Assembly: GCF_016592435.1 (NCBI RefSeq) | Contig: NZ_AP014545.1 | Coordinates: 1,302,001 to 1,366,000, forward strand | DNA: 64,000 bases | Direction of reading: 5' to 3' | Source: Amphritea japonica ATCC BAA-1530 | Lineage (GTDB): Bacteria > Pseudomonadota > Gammaproteobacteria > Pseudomonadales > Balneatricaceae | Shown here: one piece after another, positions 9,501-16,406 of the stretch | Numbering within the stretch: position 1 is the first letter of the stretch | Layout: the number at the start of each line of letters is the position of its first letter | Notes under the pieces: generated by a model | Database searches by the model: none | Told to the model about the DNA's origin: nothing | What the model saw: the letters and a program-made list of their open reading frames with translations, nothing else | Program-made: the position numbers and the translations under genes

Positions 9501-10005
9501 AGAGCTGCCTACAGGTGAGGATGGGCTGATTCTGATTGGTGGGACACAGATCATGCAGGGCTACCTGAATAATGCTGAGAAAACTGCTGAGGTGATTGTC
9601 AGGATTGATGGCCTGCGATGGTATAAGAGTGGCGATAAGGGGCATCTGGATGAAGATGGCTTTTTGACTATCGTTGACCGGTATTCCCGTTTTGCCAAGC
9701 TTGGTGGTGAGATGGTAAGTCTGGGCGCTGTGGAACAGGAGATACAGAAACACCTCCAAAGCGAAGAGGCAGCATTGGTAGCCATTAATCTGCCGGATGC
9801 AAAAAAGGGTGAAAAGGTTGTCTTACTCGTTGATGCAGACATCGATCCTGAGAGCTTTCGTCGTTATCTGACGGCTCAGGGAGTCGCTCCGTTGATGTTG
9901 CCAGCAGAAGTATTTCGGGTTGATAGTATCCCGTTGCTGGGTAGTGGAAAAACAAATTACCCTGAAGCCCGCCTGGTTGCAGAGCGCTTAGCGGGAAAAG
10001 CGTAA
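6547..10005 (+). CDS. aas: LplT-Aas fusion: lysophospholipid transporter / 2-acyl-GPE acyltransferase / acyl-ACP synthetase
   Basis: This 1152-residue inner-membrane protein joins functions that are two proteins in E. coli. Residues 1-420 are an MFS transporter with about 12 hydrophobic segments (LplT-like flippase of lysophospholipids). Residues about 425-620 are a PlsC acyltransferase with 'NHISWLD' (HX4D) and 'LFPEGAISHTG'. Residues about 640-1150 are an adenylate-forming acyl-ACP synthetase with 'ILFSSGSEGAPKGVMLSH', 'EGYGSTETTP' and 'WYKSGDKGHLDEDGFL'. The expected role is to re-import lysophosphatidylethanolamine and re-acylate it. The summed length fits LplT plus Aas with no missing segment. 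A small leader frame ends 2 nt upstream. Confidence 0.93.
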   Translation: MSALLRISGFLAFISIAFINAFVDLGHKIIIQNTLFKAYDGDLQILLTAVVNGLILLPFIMLFTPAGFLADKYPKNQVMKLSAWAAVAATGLITLCYFQGWFIAAFALTFVLALQSAFYSPAKYGFIRELVGESNITEGNGWVQAVTMVAILSGIAVFSLLFEMRVEGVFQLSPEQSLQKIAPLGWLLIAGSLIELVLAYRLPKTRETDRAAVYDWKAYRSGRTLVWNLSSIYQNRTIWLSIVGVSLFWSVSQVMLAVFPAVAEAHHGVHNTFVIQGTMALAGVGIMVGSVLAGRWSSHYINIGLIPLGAVGVAVGLILLPQVSSVFYQGGVFFLIGLSGALLNVPLQAMIQFNAGSNQTGKVLAGSNFIQNVAMLSFLVVTVVAAWIGIDGLWLLWMLAGLGVIGAVFAIRTLPQALVRVLVAALMKRKYNLQVLGFENLPRSGQGVLLLGNHISWLDWAMIQMACPRHIHFVMERSIYERWYLKWFMSMYRVIPISSGKSRQALQQVGELISAGHVVCLFPEGAISHTGQIGEFKKGFERACEEADGVIVPFYLRGLWGSRFSRSTDKMKTIRSGGLKRDVIVAYGQQMPINSCANDVKKKVAELSIHTWERYTSSLQTLPQSFIHTAKSAMSDMAIADVQGEPLSYRRLLTAVVLFSRRLKQTPGQRLGLLLPTSTAGAIANLAGLVAGRTLVNLNFTASESSQLAALEQAEVETILTAHKFVSKLKARGIDPEPLFEGRQVIYMEDVKAAVSKAEGLSVMLLVSLLPGFVLQWWLGSGSKLEDTAAILFSSGSEGAPKGVMLSHRNIQANLRQIADVLNVRDDDCVMATLPLFHAFGLTVTCFMPLIEGIPVVCHPDPTDALNIGKGVAKYRATMICATSTFLRLYARNKKLHPLMFESLRIAVAGAERLDPVIQSAFESRFRVPVVEGYGSTETTPVASVNLPDYLSVDGWFLQEGTRKGTVGLSLPGSTFRIVDPDSLEELPTGEDGLILIGGTQIMQGYLNNAEKTAEVIVRIDGLRWYKSGDKGHLDEDGFLTIVDRYSRFAKLGGEMVSLGAVEQEIQKHLQSEEAALVAINLPDAKKGEKVVLLVDADIDPESFRRYLTAQGVAPLMLPAEVFRVDSIPLLGSGKTNYPEARLVAERLAGKA

Positions 10006-10098
10006 AAGGTAATAATTTACGTTTTTTTCAGAAAATGTTCTCGAGTTTAGTTCGACTTGATAATTGTGCAAATAAGTTACGGCTTTATTTATGTTTTC

Positions 10099-10139
10099 TT
10101 GATATAAATCAGGTTTTTTGGCGCTCTCAGGCGCATAAT
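10099..10139 (+). promoter_or_regulatory. FNR/Anr-like box and -10 element in front of ppk2
   Basis: TTGATATAAATCAG at 10099-10112 matches the FNR/Anr consensus TTGATnnnnATCAA at all but the last base. A -10-like CATAAT lies at 10134-10139. With transcription starting about 7 nt later, the box centre falls near -40.5, the class II activator position. The ppk2 start codon is 80 nt downstream of the box. The site is seen in the sequence; oxygen control is inferred. Confidence 0.6.
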
Positions 10140-10191
10140 TCTACTTAAGAAATTACTTAATCTTAAATGATGTTACCAACAGGAGTGGCCT

Positions 10192-11088
10192 ATGACCCTG
10201 AAGCAAGTCGATTCACAAACACCATCTGAAGTGTCAGAAAATACAACGAAAACACCTTCAGCATTGCTCGATCAGGGTATGGATCAAAGTTTTGAAAACA
10301 GCGATTACCCTTATGACGATAAAATTTCTCGTAAAGAGTATGAAACCACTAAAAAGCTGCTTCAGATTGAACTCCTTAAGATGCAAAACTGGGTTAGGGA
10401 ATCTGGCGAGAAAATTGTAATTCTCTGCGAAGGTCGTGATGCTGCCGGTAAAGGTGGCACGATCAAGCGGATGATGGAGCATCTTAACCCACGGGGCGCC
10501 AGAGTTGTTGCCCTCGAAAAACCGTCTGAGCAGGAAAAAGGCCAGTGGTATTTTCAGCGTTATATTAATCATCTGCCGACGGCAGGTGAGATCGTGTTGT
10601 TTGACCGCTCCTGGTATAACCGTGCCGGTGTTGAAAAGGTCATGGGTTTTTGCTCCCCTTCGGAATACCTTGAGTTTATGCGTCAGACGCCAGATCTTGA
10701 GCGGATGTTAGCTCGCAGCGGAATTCGTCTGTTTAAATTCTGGTTCTCTGTGAGTCGTGATGAACAGTTCCGTCGTTTTCAGGCGCGTCGTGTAGATCCA
10801 TTGAAGCAGTGGAAACTGTCACCGATCGATCTGGCTTCTCTGGATAAGTGGGATGCTTACACTGAAGCTAAAGAGTCAATGTTCTTCTATACGGATACGG
10901 CTGATGCGCCCTGGACAGTGATTAAATCCAATGATAAGAAGCGGGCACGTCTTAATGCTATGCGATTCTTGTTAAATCAGGTGCCATATCCGAATAAAAA
11001 CCCGGATCTGGAGCTGACACCGGACCCATTGATTTTGGGTGCCGCCGGTGATCAGGGTATCAGTCAAAAATTAATAGTTAATTCCTGA
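10192..11088 (+). CDS. ppk2: Polyphosphate kinase 2 (PPK2 family)
   Basis: This 298-residue soluble enzyme has a single PPK2 domain. It transfers phosphate between polyphosphate and nucleotides, usually making NDP/NTP from polyphosphate. Visible motifs are the Walker A loop 'ILCEGRDAAGKGGTIKR', Walker B 'EIVLFDRSWYNRAGVE', and lid-module residues 'FQARRVDPLKQWKLSPID'. The one-domain architecture and the 'SPIDLASLDKWDAYTEAKE' segment fit class I PPK2. Whether it prefers ADP or GDP cannot be seen. A 76-residue protein is encoded 20 nt downstream and shares the terminator at 11415. An FNR-like box precedes it, suggesting induction at low oxygen. Confidence 0.95.
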   Translation: MTLKQVDSQTPSEVSENTTKTPSALLDQGMDQSFENSDYPYDDKISRKEYETTKKLLQIELLKMQNWVRESGEKIVILCEGRDAAGKGGTIKRMMEHLNPRGARVVALEKPSEQEKGQWYFQRYINHLPTAGEIVLFDRSWYNRAGVEKVMGFCSPSEYLEFMRQTPDLERMLARSGIRLFKFWFSVSRDEQFRRFQARRVDPLKQWKLSPIDLASLDKWDAYTEAKESMFFYTDTADAPWTVIKSNDKKRARLNAMRFLLNQVPYPNKNPDLELTPDPLILGAAGDQGISQKLIVNS

Positions 11089-11108
11089 TATTTTTCTGAG
11101 GAAAAACG

Positions 11109-11339
11109 ATGACAGTTAAACAAAATATACATGCGTTGAACGTGGTTAATACCTTTAAAGCTAAGCTACCAGCAGAAATGGTTGAGCAGGTCGGTGAAAG
11201 TCATCTCGATGAGCTTTCATTGTTAATTGAGTCTGCGATTAGTGCTGCGGTATTTGACGAGATGGAAAAAGCGGCGAATAAGGCTGATAAATTAGCTCAT
11301 GAGCTTCGACACTTTGCTGAGTTTTTTGATAGGGATTGA
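11109..11339 (+). CDS. Small hypothetical protein co-transcribed with ppk2
   Basis: This 76-residue acidic protein is predicted largely alpha-helical ('HLDELSLLIESAISAAVFDEMEKAANKADKLAHELRHFAEFF' region, with heptad-like spacing of hydrophobic residues from about residue 30). It has no signal peptide or membrane segment. The start is 20 nt after the ppk2 stop, with a GAGGAAAAACG ribosome-binding site. I do not recognise the family. Its tight coupling to ppk2 suggests a partner or regulator of the kinase or of polyphosphate granules, which is inference from position only. Confidence 0.75.
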   Translation: MTVKQNIHALNVVNTFKAKLPAEMVEQVGESHLDELSLLIESAISAAVFDEMEKAANKADKLAHELRHFAEFFDRD

Positions 11340-11414
11340 TAGATAAGGTGTGAATAGTTTTCCTTTTTATTGCCGTGGGGAGCTATTTGTATCTTTCTGC
11401 TAATCTATTTATGT

Positions 11415-11436
11415 AACCGCCCTCGGGCGGTTTTTT
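11415..11436 (+). terminator. Intrinsic terminator after ppk2 operon
   Basis: A CCGCCC/GGGCGG stem with a tight TC loop is followed by six T, 76 nt after the small gene's stop. Confidence 0.9.
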
Positions 11437-11551
11437 GTTGTTAGAATACTGTATTGATCTCTTTCTATTGTTCTTGTCTATATAAAGCGTTAGTTGTTTT
11501 GAGCAATTTCTTTACTGCCTGCTGACCAAAAGTAGAATCGGTTGTATTATT

Positions 11552-11574
11552 GATATGTTATATTGTAACATTTG
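11552..11574. promoter_or_regulatory. Zur-box candidate upstream of the zinc-uptake operon
   Basis: The sequence contains the near-perfect dyad ATGTTATAT-TGTAACAT inside an A/T-rich frame. This closely resembles the Zur operator of gammaproteobacteria, whose core is a TGTTATA..TATAACA palindrome. It ends 30 nt before the start codon of the zrgA-like gene, a position that would block the promoter when zinc is plentiful. Confidence 0.75.
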
Positions 11575-11604
11575 GTTTTTTGGTTGCTGCTGCGAGGAAT
11601 ATCG

Positions 11605-12225
11605 ATGAAACTTTTGGTTGGGGTTGTGTGTGCTTTAGCTGCGTCTGTAGCTGGGGCAGAAGGAATTGAGCGTCAGTTGGAAAGCCATGAGCATGGCAAA
11701 GCAAGCATGAATGTTGTTTTGGCAGGGCAGGTTTTAGAGATTGAGATTAAGACCCCAGCTGCCAATATTCTTGGTTTTGAACATCAGCCAGAGACCGGTC
11801 AGCAGAAGCAAGCGCTGGCAGCTGCGGTAGCTCAATTGAACGCACCTGAAGGTTTTATCCGTTTGGCTGACGAAGCCGATTGTCAGTTAAGTGGAGCTGA
11901 TGTGGACTCTGCGCTACTTGCTCAGGCTTATGAGGAAGAAGGTGAGCATCATCACGATGATCATGACGAGGAAGGGCATCACGATGAAGAAAGCCACCAT
12001 GATGATCATGATGAGGAAGGGCATCACGATGCTGAGCATGAAGGGCACACTGATTTTGAACTCTCTTATCAATTCAAGTGTCAGAAGCCAGAAGCGTTAT
12101 CAGGATTCTCTTTGGAACTGTTTCAGCAATACCCGCTTATGAAACAACTTGAAGTACAAGCCATCAGTCCGGCTGGTCAGAGCTACCAGAAACTCGATGT
12201 TGATAATCACTGGGTTAATTTTTAG
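11605..12225 (+). CDS. zrgA: ZrgA-like periplasmic zinc-binding protein (DUF2796)
   Basis: The mature protein follows a signal peptide (residues 1-18, cleavage near AGA/EG). The start at 11605 was chosen because GAGGAATATCG precedes it; an earlier in-frame start would spoil the signal sequence. The N-terminal segment 'QLESHEHGKASMNVVLAG' is typical of DUF2796/ZrgA. A central His/Asp/Glu-rich loop holds a tandem 15-residue repeat (HHDDHDEEGHHDEES, then HHDDHDEEGHHDAEH), encoded by a 45-bp duplication at 11950-12039. The protein presumably captures zinc in the periplasm for the ABC components encoded next. A Zur-like operator lies just upstream. The total is 206 residues. Confidence 0.88.
   Translation: MKLLVGVVCALAASVAGAEGIERQLESHEHGKASMNVVLAGQVLEIEIKTPAANILGFEHQPETGQQKQALAAAVAQLNAPEGFIRLADEADCQLSGADVDSALLAQAYEEEGEHHHDDHDEEGHHDEESHHDDHDEEGHHDAEHEGHTDFELSYQFKCQKPEALSGFSLELFQQYPLMKQLEVQAISPAGQSYQKLDVDNHWVNF
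11950..12039 (+). repeat. 45-bp tandem duplication encoding the His-rich loop
   Basis: Two in-frame 45-bp units (11950-11994 and 11995-12039) encode near-identical 15-residue His/Asp/Glu blocks. The units differ at a few third positions and at the last residues, so the duplication is not brand new. Confidence 0.85.
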
Positions 12226-12257
12226 TCCTATATTACTAGGAAGTAGTGCCATCATTC

Positions 12258-12947
12258 ATGATTGAATTAGATAACGTCAGGTTTAGCTGGCAAAGTGACA
12301 GGCCTGTTCTTGATATACAGTCATTTACAGTGAATCAGGGGGAACGGGTTTTTTTGAAAGGCCCCTCTGGTAGCGGTAAAAGTTCACTACTCAACTTGAT
12401 TGGTGGTATTCAGGTTCCCCAGGAGGGGAGAGTCTCTCTGTTGGGGAAGGAGATTAATCAATATGGTGCTGCCTGGCGTGATCGGTTCAGATCAGATCAT
12501 ATAGGCCTGATTTTCCAACAGTTTAATCTGTTGCCTTATTTTTCAGTCATAGAAAATGTCATCTTGCCATGCCGTTTCTCTAAGGTGCGTAAACTCAAAG
12601 CTATTGAACGTTATGGCTCCTTAGATGAGGCTGCCAGACAATTACTAGAACAGTTAGGTTTAGTCGATAAAAACATACTGACTAATGAGGTCACTCAGCT
12701 GAGTATTGGTCAGCAACAACGGGTGGCGGCTGCCAGAGCGTTGATTGGCAGCCCTGAACTAGTGATTGCTGATGAACCAACATCGGCATTGGATAGTGAT
12801 GCCCGAAACGTTTTTCTTAGTCTCTTGATCAGTGAATGTGATCGCTCTGAGAGCGCTTTGATTTTTGTTAGTCATGATCATTCACTGGAGTATCACTTCG
12901 ACCGTATCATCGCGTTATCCAACATTAATGCGGTGGGGGCGGCCTGA
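12258..12947 (+). CDS. ABC transporter ATP-binding protein (zinc-uptake operon)
   Basis: This cytoplasmic ABC ATPase of about 230 residues has all nucleotide-binding motifs: Walker A 'GPSGSGKSSLLN', the Q-loop region 'GLIFQQFNLLPYF', the signature 'LSIGQQQRVAAARAL', Walker B 'LVIADEPTSALD', and the H-loop 'FVSHDHSLE'. It belongs to the LolD/MacB-like subgroup that pairs with FtsX-type permeases. A GTG at 12246 is an alternative start; AGGAAG at 12238-12243 is close to the GTG and far from the ATG, so the start is uncertain. It overlaps the permease gene as TGATG. By position it is the ZrgB-like partner of the upstream DUF2796 protein. Confidence 0.92.
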   Translation: MIELDNVRFSWQSDRPVLDIQSFTVNQGERVFLKGPSGSGKSSLLNLIGGIQVPQEGRVSLLGKEINQYGAAWRDRFRSDHIGLIFQQFNLLPYFSVIENVILPCRFSKVRKLKAIERYGSLDEAARQLLEQLGLVDKNILTNEVTQLSIGQQQRVAAARALIGSPELVIADEPTSALDSDARNVFLSLLISECDRSESALIFVSHDHSLEYHFDRIIALSNINAVGAA

Positions 12948-14206
12948 TGAGCACAGTCTTAATGTTGGCACTGCGTAGTCTGTATAACAGGCGTTTAACC
13001 GCGATTATGACCATGTGCTCCATTGCCGTGAGTGTGGCGCTTTTATTAGGGGTCGAAACGATTCGAACCCAGGCTAAAAATAGTTTTAGCAGTACGATAA
13101 CCGGGACAGACCTGATTGTCGGAGCGCGCTCCGGTTCGGTTCAGCTATTACTCTATTCAGTGTTTCGCATCGGCAATGCAACAAACAATATCACCTGGAA
13201 AAGCTATCAGGATATAGCCGCTCAATCCTCTGTCGACTGGACCATTCCCATCTCACTGGGTGACTCTCACCGTGGTTACCGGGTGCTTGGAACCACCACG
13301 GACTATTTTAAGCATTATCATTACGGTCGTAATCATGCCTTAGCATTTAGTGATGGGAAACAGTTTGAAGCATTGCATGATGTAGTGTTGGGCGCGGAAG
13401 TTGCGAAGAAACTGAAATACCAACTGGGCCAGAAAGTGGTGATCAGCCACGGTACAGGCAACACGAGCTTCACTAAGCATGAGGATCAGCCATTCACCGT
13501 GGTAGGGATACTGGAGCCGACAGGAACGCCTTTAGATCGTACTCTGCATGTGAGTCTTGCAGCGATAGAGGCGATCCATATTGATTGGCAATTCGGTGCA
13601 TATATTCCGGGTTCTGGTGGTAAGCAGACCCTTTCAGAACGCAAACTGGAACCTAAAGAGATTACCGCCGTTTTGGTTGGTCTCAAGTCAAAGATGGCGA
13701 CTTTCCATCTACAACGAGGAATCAATCAATACCGTCAGGAGGCGTTACAAGCTATTTTGCCTGGTGTTGCGCTTCAAGAGCTGTGGAGCATGATCGGTGT
13801 AGTGGAAAACATTCTTCTTATTATCTCAGCCTTTGTGGTTGCCACCGGATTATTTGGTATGTTGACTGTGCTCTTAACCAGCTTGAATGAGCGTCGACGT
13901 GAGATGGCGATATTAAGGTCGGTGGGAGTGCGCCCCTGGCAAGTCTGTCTGTTGCTTATTATTGAGACCGGTGGTTTGACTTTATGCGGTATTTTGACGG
14001 GAATGCTCCTGCTTTATGGAGGAATGTTCGTCTCTTTACCCTTACTTGAAAGTCAGTTTGGGCTGTTTCTTGAGATAGGTATGCCAGGGCCTTATGAACT
14101 TAAATTATTAGTTATTGTCTTTATATCGGGCGTGCTTTGTGGCTTGATACCGGGATACAGAGCTTACCGATATACTGTCTCAGATGGGATGACGGTACGT
14201 TTGTAA
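12947..14206 (+). CDS. FtsX/MacB-like ABC transporter permease
   Basis: This 419-residue membrane protein has the FtsX/MacB layout: one N-terminal membrane helix (residues about 15-37), a large periplasmic domain (about 40-275) with MacB_PCD features ('TDLIVGARSGSVQLLLYSVF', 'VVLGAEVAKKL'), then three C-terminal helices ('IILLIISAFVVATGLFGMLTVLL' region, 'VCLLLIIETGGLTLCGILTG' and 'LLVIVFISGVLCGLIPGYRA'). The cytoplasmic loop 'SLNERRREMAILRSVGV' is the usual coupling segment. It overlaps the ATPase stop by one base. Such permeases often move proteins, lipids or ligands mechanically rather than through a classic channel. Its zinc role is inferred from the operon. Confidence 0.9.
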   Translation: MSTVLMLALRSLYNRRLTAIMTMCSIAVSVALLLGVETIRTQAKNSFSSTITGTDLIVGARSGSVQLLLYSVFRIGNATNNITWKSYQDIAAQSSVDWTIPISLGDSHRGYRVLGTTTDYFKHYHYGRNHALAFSDGKQFEALHDVVLGAEVAKKLKYQLGQKVVISHGTGNTSFTKHEDQPFTVVGILEPTGTPLDRTLHVSLAAIEAIHIDWQFGAYIPGSGGKQTLSERKLEPKEITAVLVGLKSKMATFHLQRGINQYRQEALQAILPGVALQELWSMIGVVENILLIISAFVVATGLFGMLTVLLTSLNERRREMAILRSVGVRPWQVCLLLIIETGGLTLCGILTGMLLLYGGMFVSLPLLESQFGLFLEIGMPGPYELKLLVIVFISGVLCGLIPGYRAYRYTVSDGMTVRL

Positions 14207-14238
14207 TCTTCTCTGATCCCAATATATGTAAGAGTGTT

Positions 14239-14772
14239 ATGCGTAAACTATTTTCTATCTGTTTGATCCTGATACTGTCTTCTGTGATTCCAGCCCAAGG
14301 TGAAACCGTTAACGGTGAGGAAGTTGAGGAGATCGACTGGGGTGTGTTGATGCCTGCGGATTATTATCCAGAAGCGGTATTTGATACCAGTCAGTTTGGC
14401 TCACTGGATGACTATGACCCCATGGCGGAGATAAAACTTAAAGCGATGATGGAGGCCTTAAGCTCTGCACCGGTAGTGCAGGAGATGGATGGTCAGATGA
14501 TCCGGATTCCTGGTTTTGTTGTGCCCTTGGTTGAAGAGGGTTTAAAGGTAACGGAGTTTTTCCTGGTGCCTTACTTCGGGGCTTGTATCCATGTTCCACC
14601 ACCGCCCTCCAATCAGATGCTGCATGTTACCTTTGAGCCGGGAACAAACGTCGAAAATCTATATGATGCGGTTTGGATTACGGGAAAACTCAGTGTGATG
14701 AGAGTTGCACATGATTTAGGTACAGCAGGTTATAAAGTAGAGGCCTTTATGATCGAACCCTATGACAAGTGA
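14239..14772 (+). CDS. DUF3299 periplasmic protein (zinc-uptake operon)
   Basis: This 177-residue exported protein starts with a signal peptide (MRKLFSICLILILSSVIPAQG). The DUF3299 core follows: 'IDWGVLMPADY', 'VVQEMDGQMIRIPGFVVPL', 'FFLVPYFGACIHVPPPPSNQ', with a conserved cysteine and histidine (CIHVPPPP) that could bind metal. The start was placed at the ATG giving a proper signal peptide, 32 nt after the permease stop; an earlier in-frame start lies inside the permease gene. Genes of this family accompany zrgA-like operons in vibrios and relatives. Its biochemical role is not established. Confidence 0.85.
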   Translation: MRKLFSICLILILSSVIPAQGETVNGEEVEEIDWGVLMPADYYPEAVFDTSQFGSLDDYDPMAEIKLKAMMEALSSAPVVQEMDGQMIRIPGFVVPLVEEGLKVTEFFLVPYFGACIHVPPPPSNQMLHVTFEPGTNVENLYDAVWITGKLSVMRVAHDLGTAGYKVEAFMIEPYDK

Positions 14773-14920
14773 GTCTCCTGTTATTGAGCTTATCCTGGCT
14801 TGAGGTTTGATTCAGATGGCACAATGTTTGGATTTTATGCATAATACCTTACCATATTAGTTGGTTATTATTTTTATCCTTATATTGCATAAATGAGCTA
14901 CGAGCTAAGGTGTTATTCTG

Positions 14921-15733
14921 ATGCAAAATATTAAGAACATTGTTGCGGTTGCATCCGGTAAAGGGGGTGTGGGTAAGTCGACAACGACGGTAAATCTTGC
15001 GTTGGCTATGGCCGCTGAAGGTTACCGTGTCGGTATTCTGGATGCGGATATTTATGGTCCGAGTATGGGGACGATGTTAGGTGTTGCTCAGTCAACCCGG
15101 CCCGAGCCAACCGGCGAAAACTCGATGAAACCGGTTATTGCACATGGGATAGAGGTGATGTCGATCGCCTTCCTGATAGATGATTCCCAGCCGATGGTTT
15201 GGCGTGGACCTATGGCCAGTGGTGCGTTGCAGCAGCTGATCACACAGACTGATTGGAGTGATCTGGATTACTTGTTTGTGGATATGCCGCCAGGTACAGG
15301 TGATATACAGCTGACGATTTCTCAGAAGGTGCCGGTGAGTGGTGCTGTGATTGTCACAACTCCTCAGGATATCGCACTGTTAGATGCCCGTAAGGGGATT
15401 GAAATGTTCCGTAAAGTTGATATCCCTGTGTTGGGTATTGTTGAGAACATGAGTGTGCATATTTGTAGCAACTGTGGCCATACTGAAGCGATCTTTGGTA
15501 ACGGGGGGGGGGAAGAGCTGTCCCGCACCTATGAGGCGCCTTTAGTGGGTCAGCTGCCGCTTAAACTGGCTATTCGTGAGGCGGTAGATAGCGGAAAACC
15601 TACGCTGGTAGCGGATCCTCAGGGTGCTGAGTCTGAGATCTATCGTTCGATCGCCCGCCAGTTGGCAGAGGGGTTAAAAGCTCGCGGCGAACAGAAGACG
15701 GCGATGCCGAATATATCTATCAGCACGGATTAA
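14921..15733 (+). CDS. apbC: Mrp/ApbC-family iron-sulfur cluster carrier ATPase
   Basis: This 270-residue cytoplasmic P-loop ATPase carries the deviant Walker A 'ASGKGGVGKSTTTVNLAL', switch segments 'DADIYGPSMG' and 'VDMPPGTGDIQL', and the CxxC pair 'CSNCGHTEAIFG' that holds a bridging Fe-S cluster in the dimer. It is about 100 residues shorter than E. coli Mrp because the N-terminal DUF59/MIP18 domain is absent, a common short form. A run of nine G near 15505 encodes 'GNGGGEE' and does not break the frame. It is transcribed alone and ends at a strong terminator. Confidence 0.94.
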   Translation: MQNIKNIVAVASGKGGVGKSTTTVNLALAMAAEGYRVGILDADIYGPSMGTMLGVAQSTRPEPTGENSMKPVIAHGIEVMSIAFLIDDSQPMVWRGPMASGALQQLITQTDWSDLDYLFVDMPPGTGDIQLTISQKVPVSGAVIVTTPQDIALLDARKGIEMFRKVDIPVLGIVENMSVHICSNCGHTEAIFGNGGGEELSRTYEAPLVGQLPLKLAIREAVDSGKPTLVADPQGAESEIYRSIARQLAEGLKARGEQKTAMPNISISTD

Positions 15734-15746
15734 TATCTAAAAACCG

Positions 15747-15782
15747 AAGCCGCATTTTTTTTGTAAAAATGCGGCTTTTTAT
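15747..15782 (+). terminator. Intrinsic terminator after apbC
   Basis: An 11-bp stem GCCGCATTTTT/AAAAATGCGGC is followed by five T. It lies 15 nt after the apbC stop and before dcd. The arms are also flanked by A on the left, so weak bidirectional action is possible. Confidence 0.92.
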
Positions 15783-15839
15783 TGGCAAAAAAGATATTAT
15801 GTGCGACCGCAAAAACAACATTAAACTGGAACTGAAACG

Positions 15840-16406
15840 ATGGGTATCAAATCAGACAGCTGGATTCGCCGTACTTCAATTGAACAGGGCATGATCGAAC
15901 CGTTTGAACCGGGTCAGGTACGTCGCCGTAATGAAGAGCGGCTAATCTCCTACGGTACTTCCAGTTACGGTTATGATGTCCGTTGTGCTGATGAATTCAA
16001 AATTTTTACCAATATCAATTCATCGATTGTTGATCCGAAGAATTTCGACGATGGCAGCTTTGTTGATGTTAAATCTGATGTCTGCATTATCCCGCCGAAC
16101 TCCTTTGCTCTGGCGCGTACGGTTGAATACTTCCGTATTCCTCGCGATGTTCTGACAATTTGTCTGGGTAAGAGCACCTATGCTCGTTGTGGCATTATCG
16201 TTAATGTGACGCCATTAGAGCCTGAATGGGAAGGTCATGTGACCCTGGAATTTTCCAATACGACGCCATTGCCAGCAAAAATATATGCCAACGAAGGCGT
16301 TGCTCAGATGTTGTTTTTGGGGGCTGATGAAGTCTGCGAAACTTCATACAAAGATCGTGATGGAAAATATCAGGGACAAACCGGAGTGGTTGTTCCCCGC
16401 ACATGA
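15840..16406 (+). CDS. dcd: dCTP deaminase
   Basis: This 188-residue enzyme converts dCTP to dUTP, feeding thymidylate synthesis through dUTPase. It shows the Dcd trimer motifs: '[19 protein letters not shown]', '[51 protein letters not shown]' (with the catalytic glutamate in the '[14 protein letters not shown]' stretch), and the C-terminal '[12 protein letters not shown]' lid. Its length is close to E. coli Dcd (193). The start ATG follows CTGGAACTGAAACG. It overlaps the next gene by four bases (ATGA). Confidence 0.97.
   Translation: MGIKSDSWIRRTSIEQGMIEPFEPGQVRRRNEERLISYGTSSYGYDVRCADEFKIFTNINSSIVDPKNFDDGSFVDVKSDVCIIPPNSFALARTVEYFRIPRDVLTICLGKSTYARCGIIVNVTPLEPEWEGHVTLEFSNTTPLPAKIYANEGVAQMLFLGADEVCETSYKDRDGKYQGQTGVVVPRT

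Noticed and set aside
15500-15520. Frameshift in the run of nine G inside apbC
   Set aside because: The frame continues with typical Mrp sequence to the normal end, so the gene is intact.
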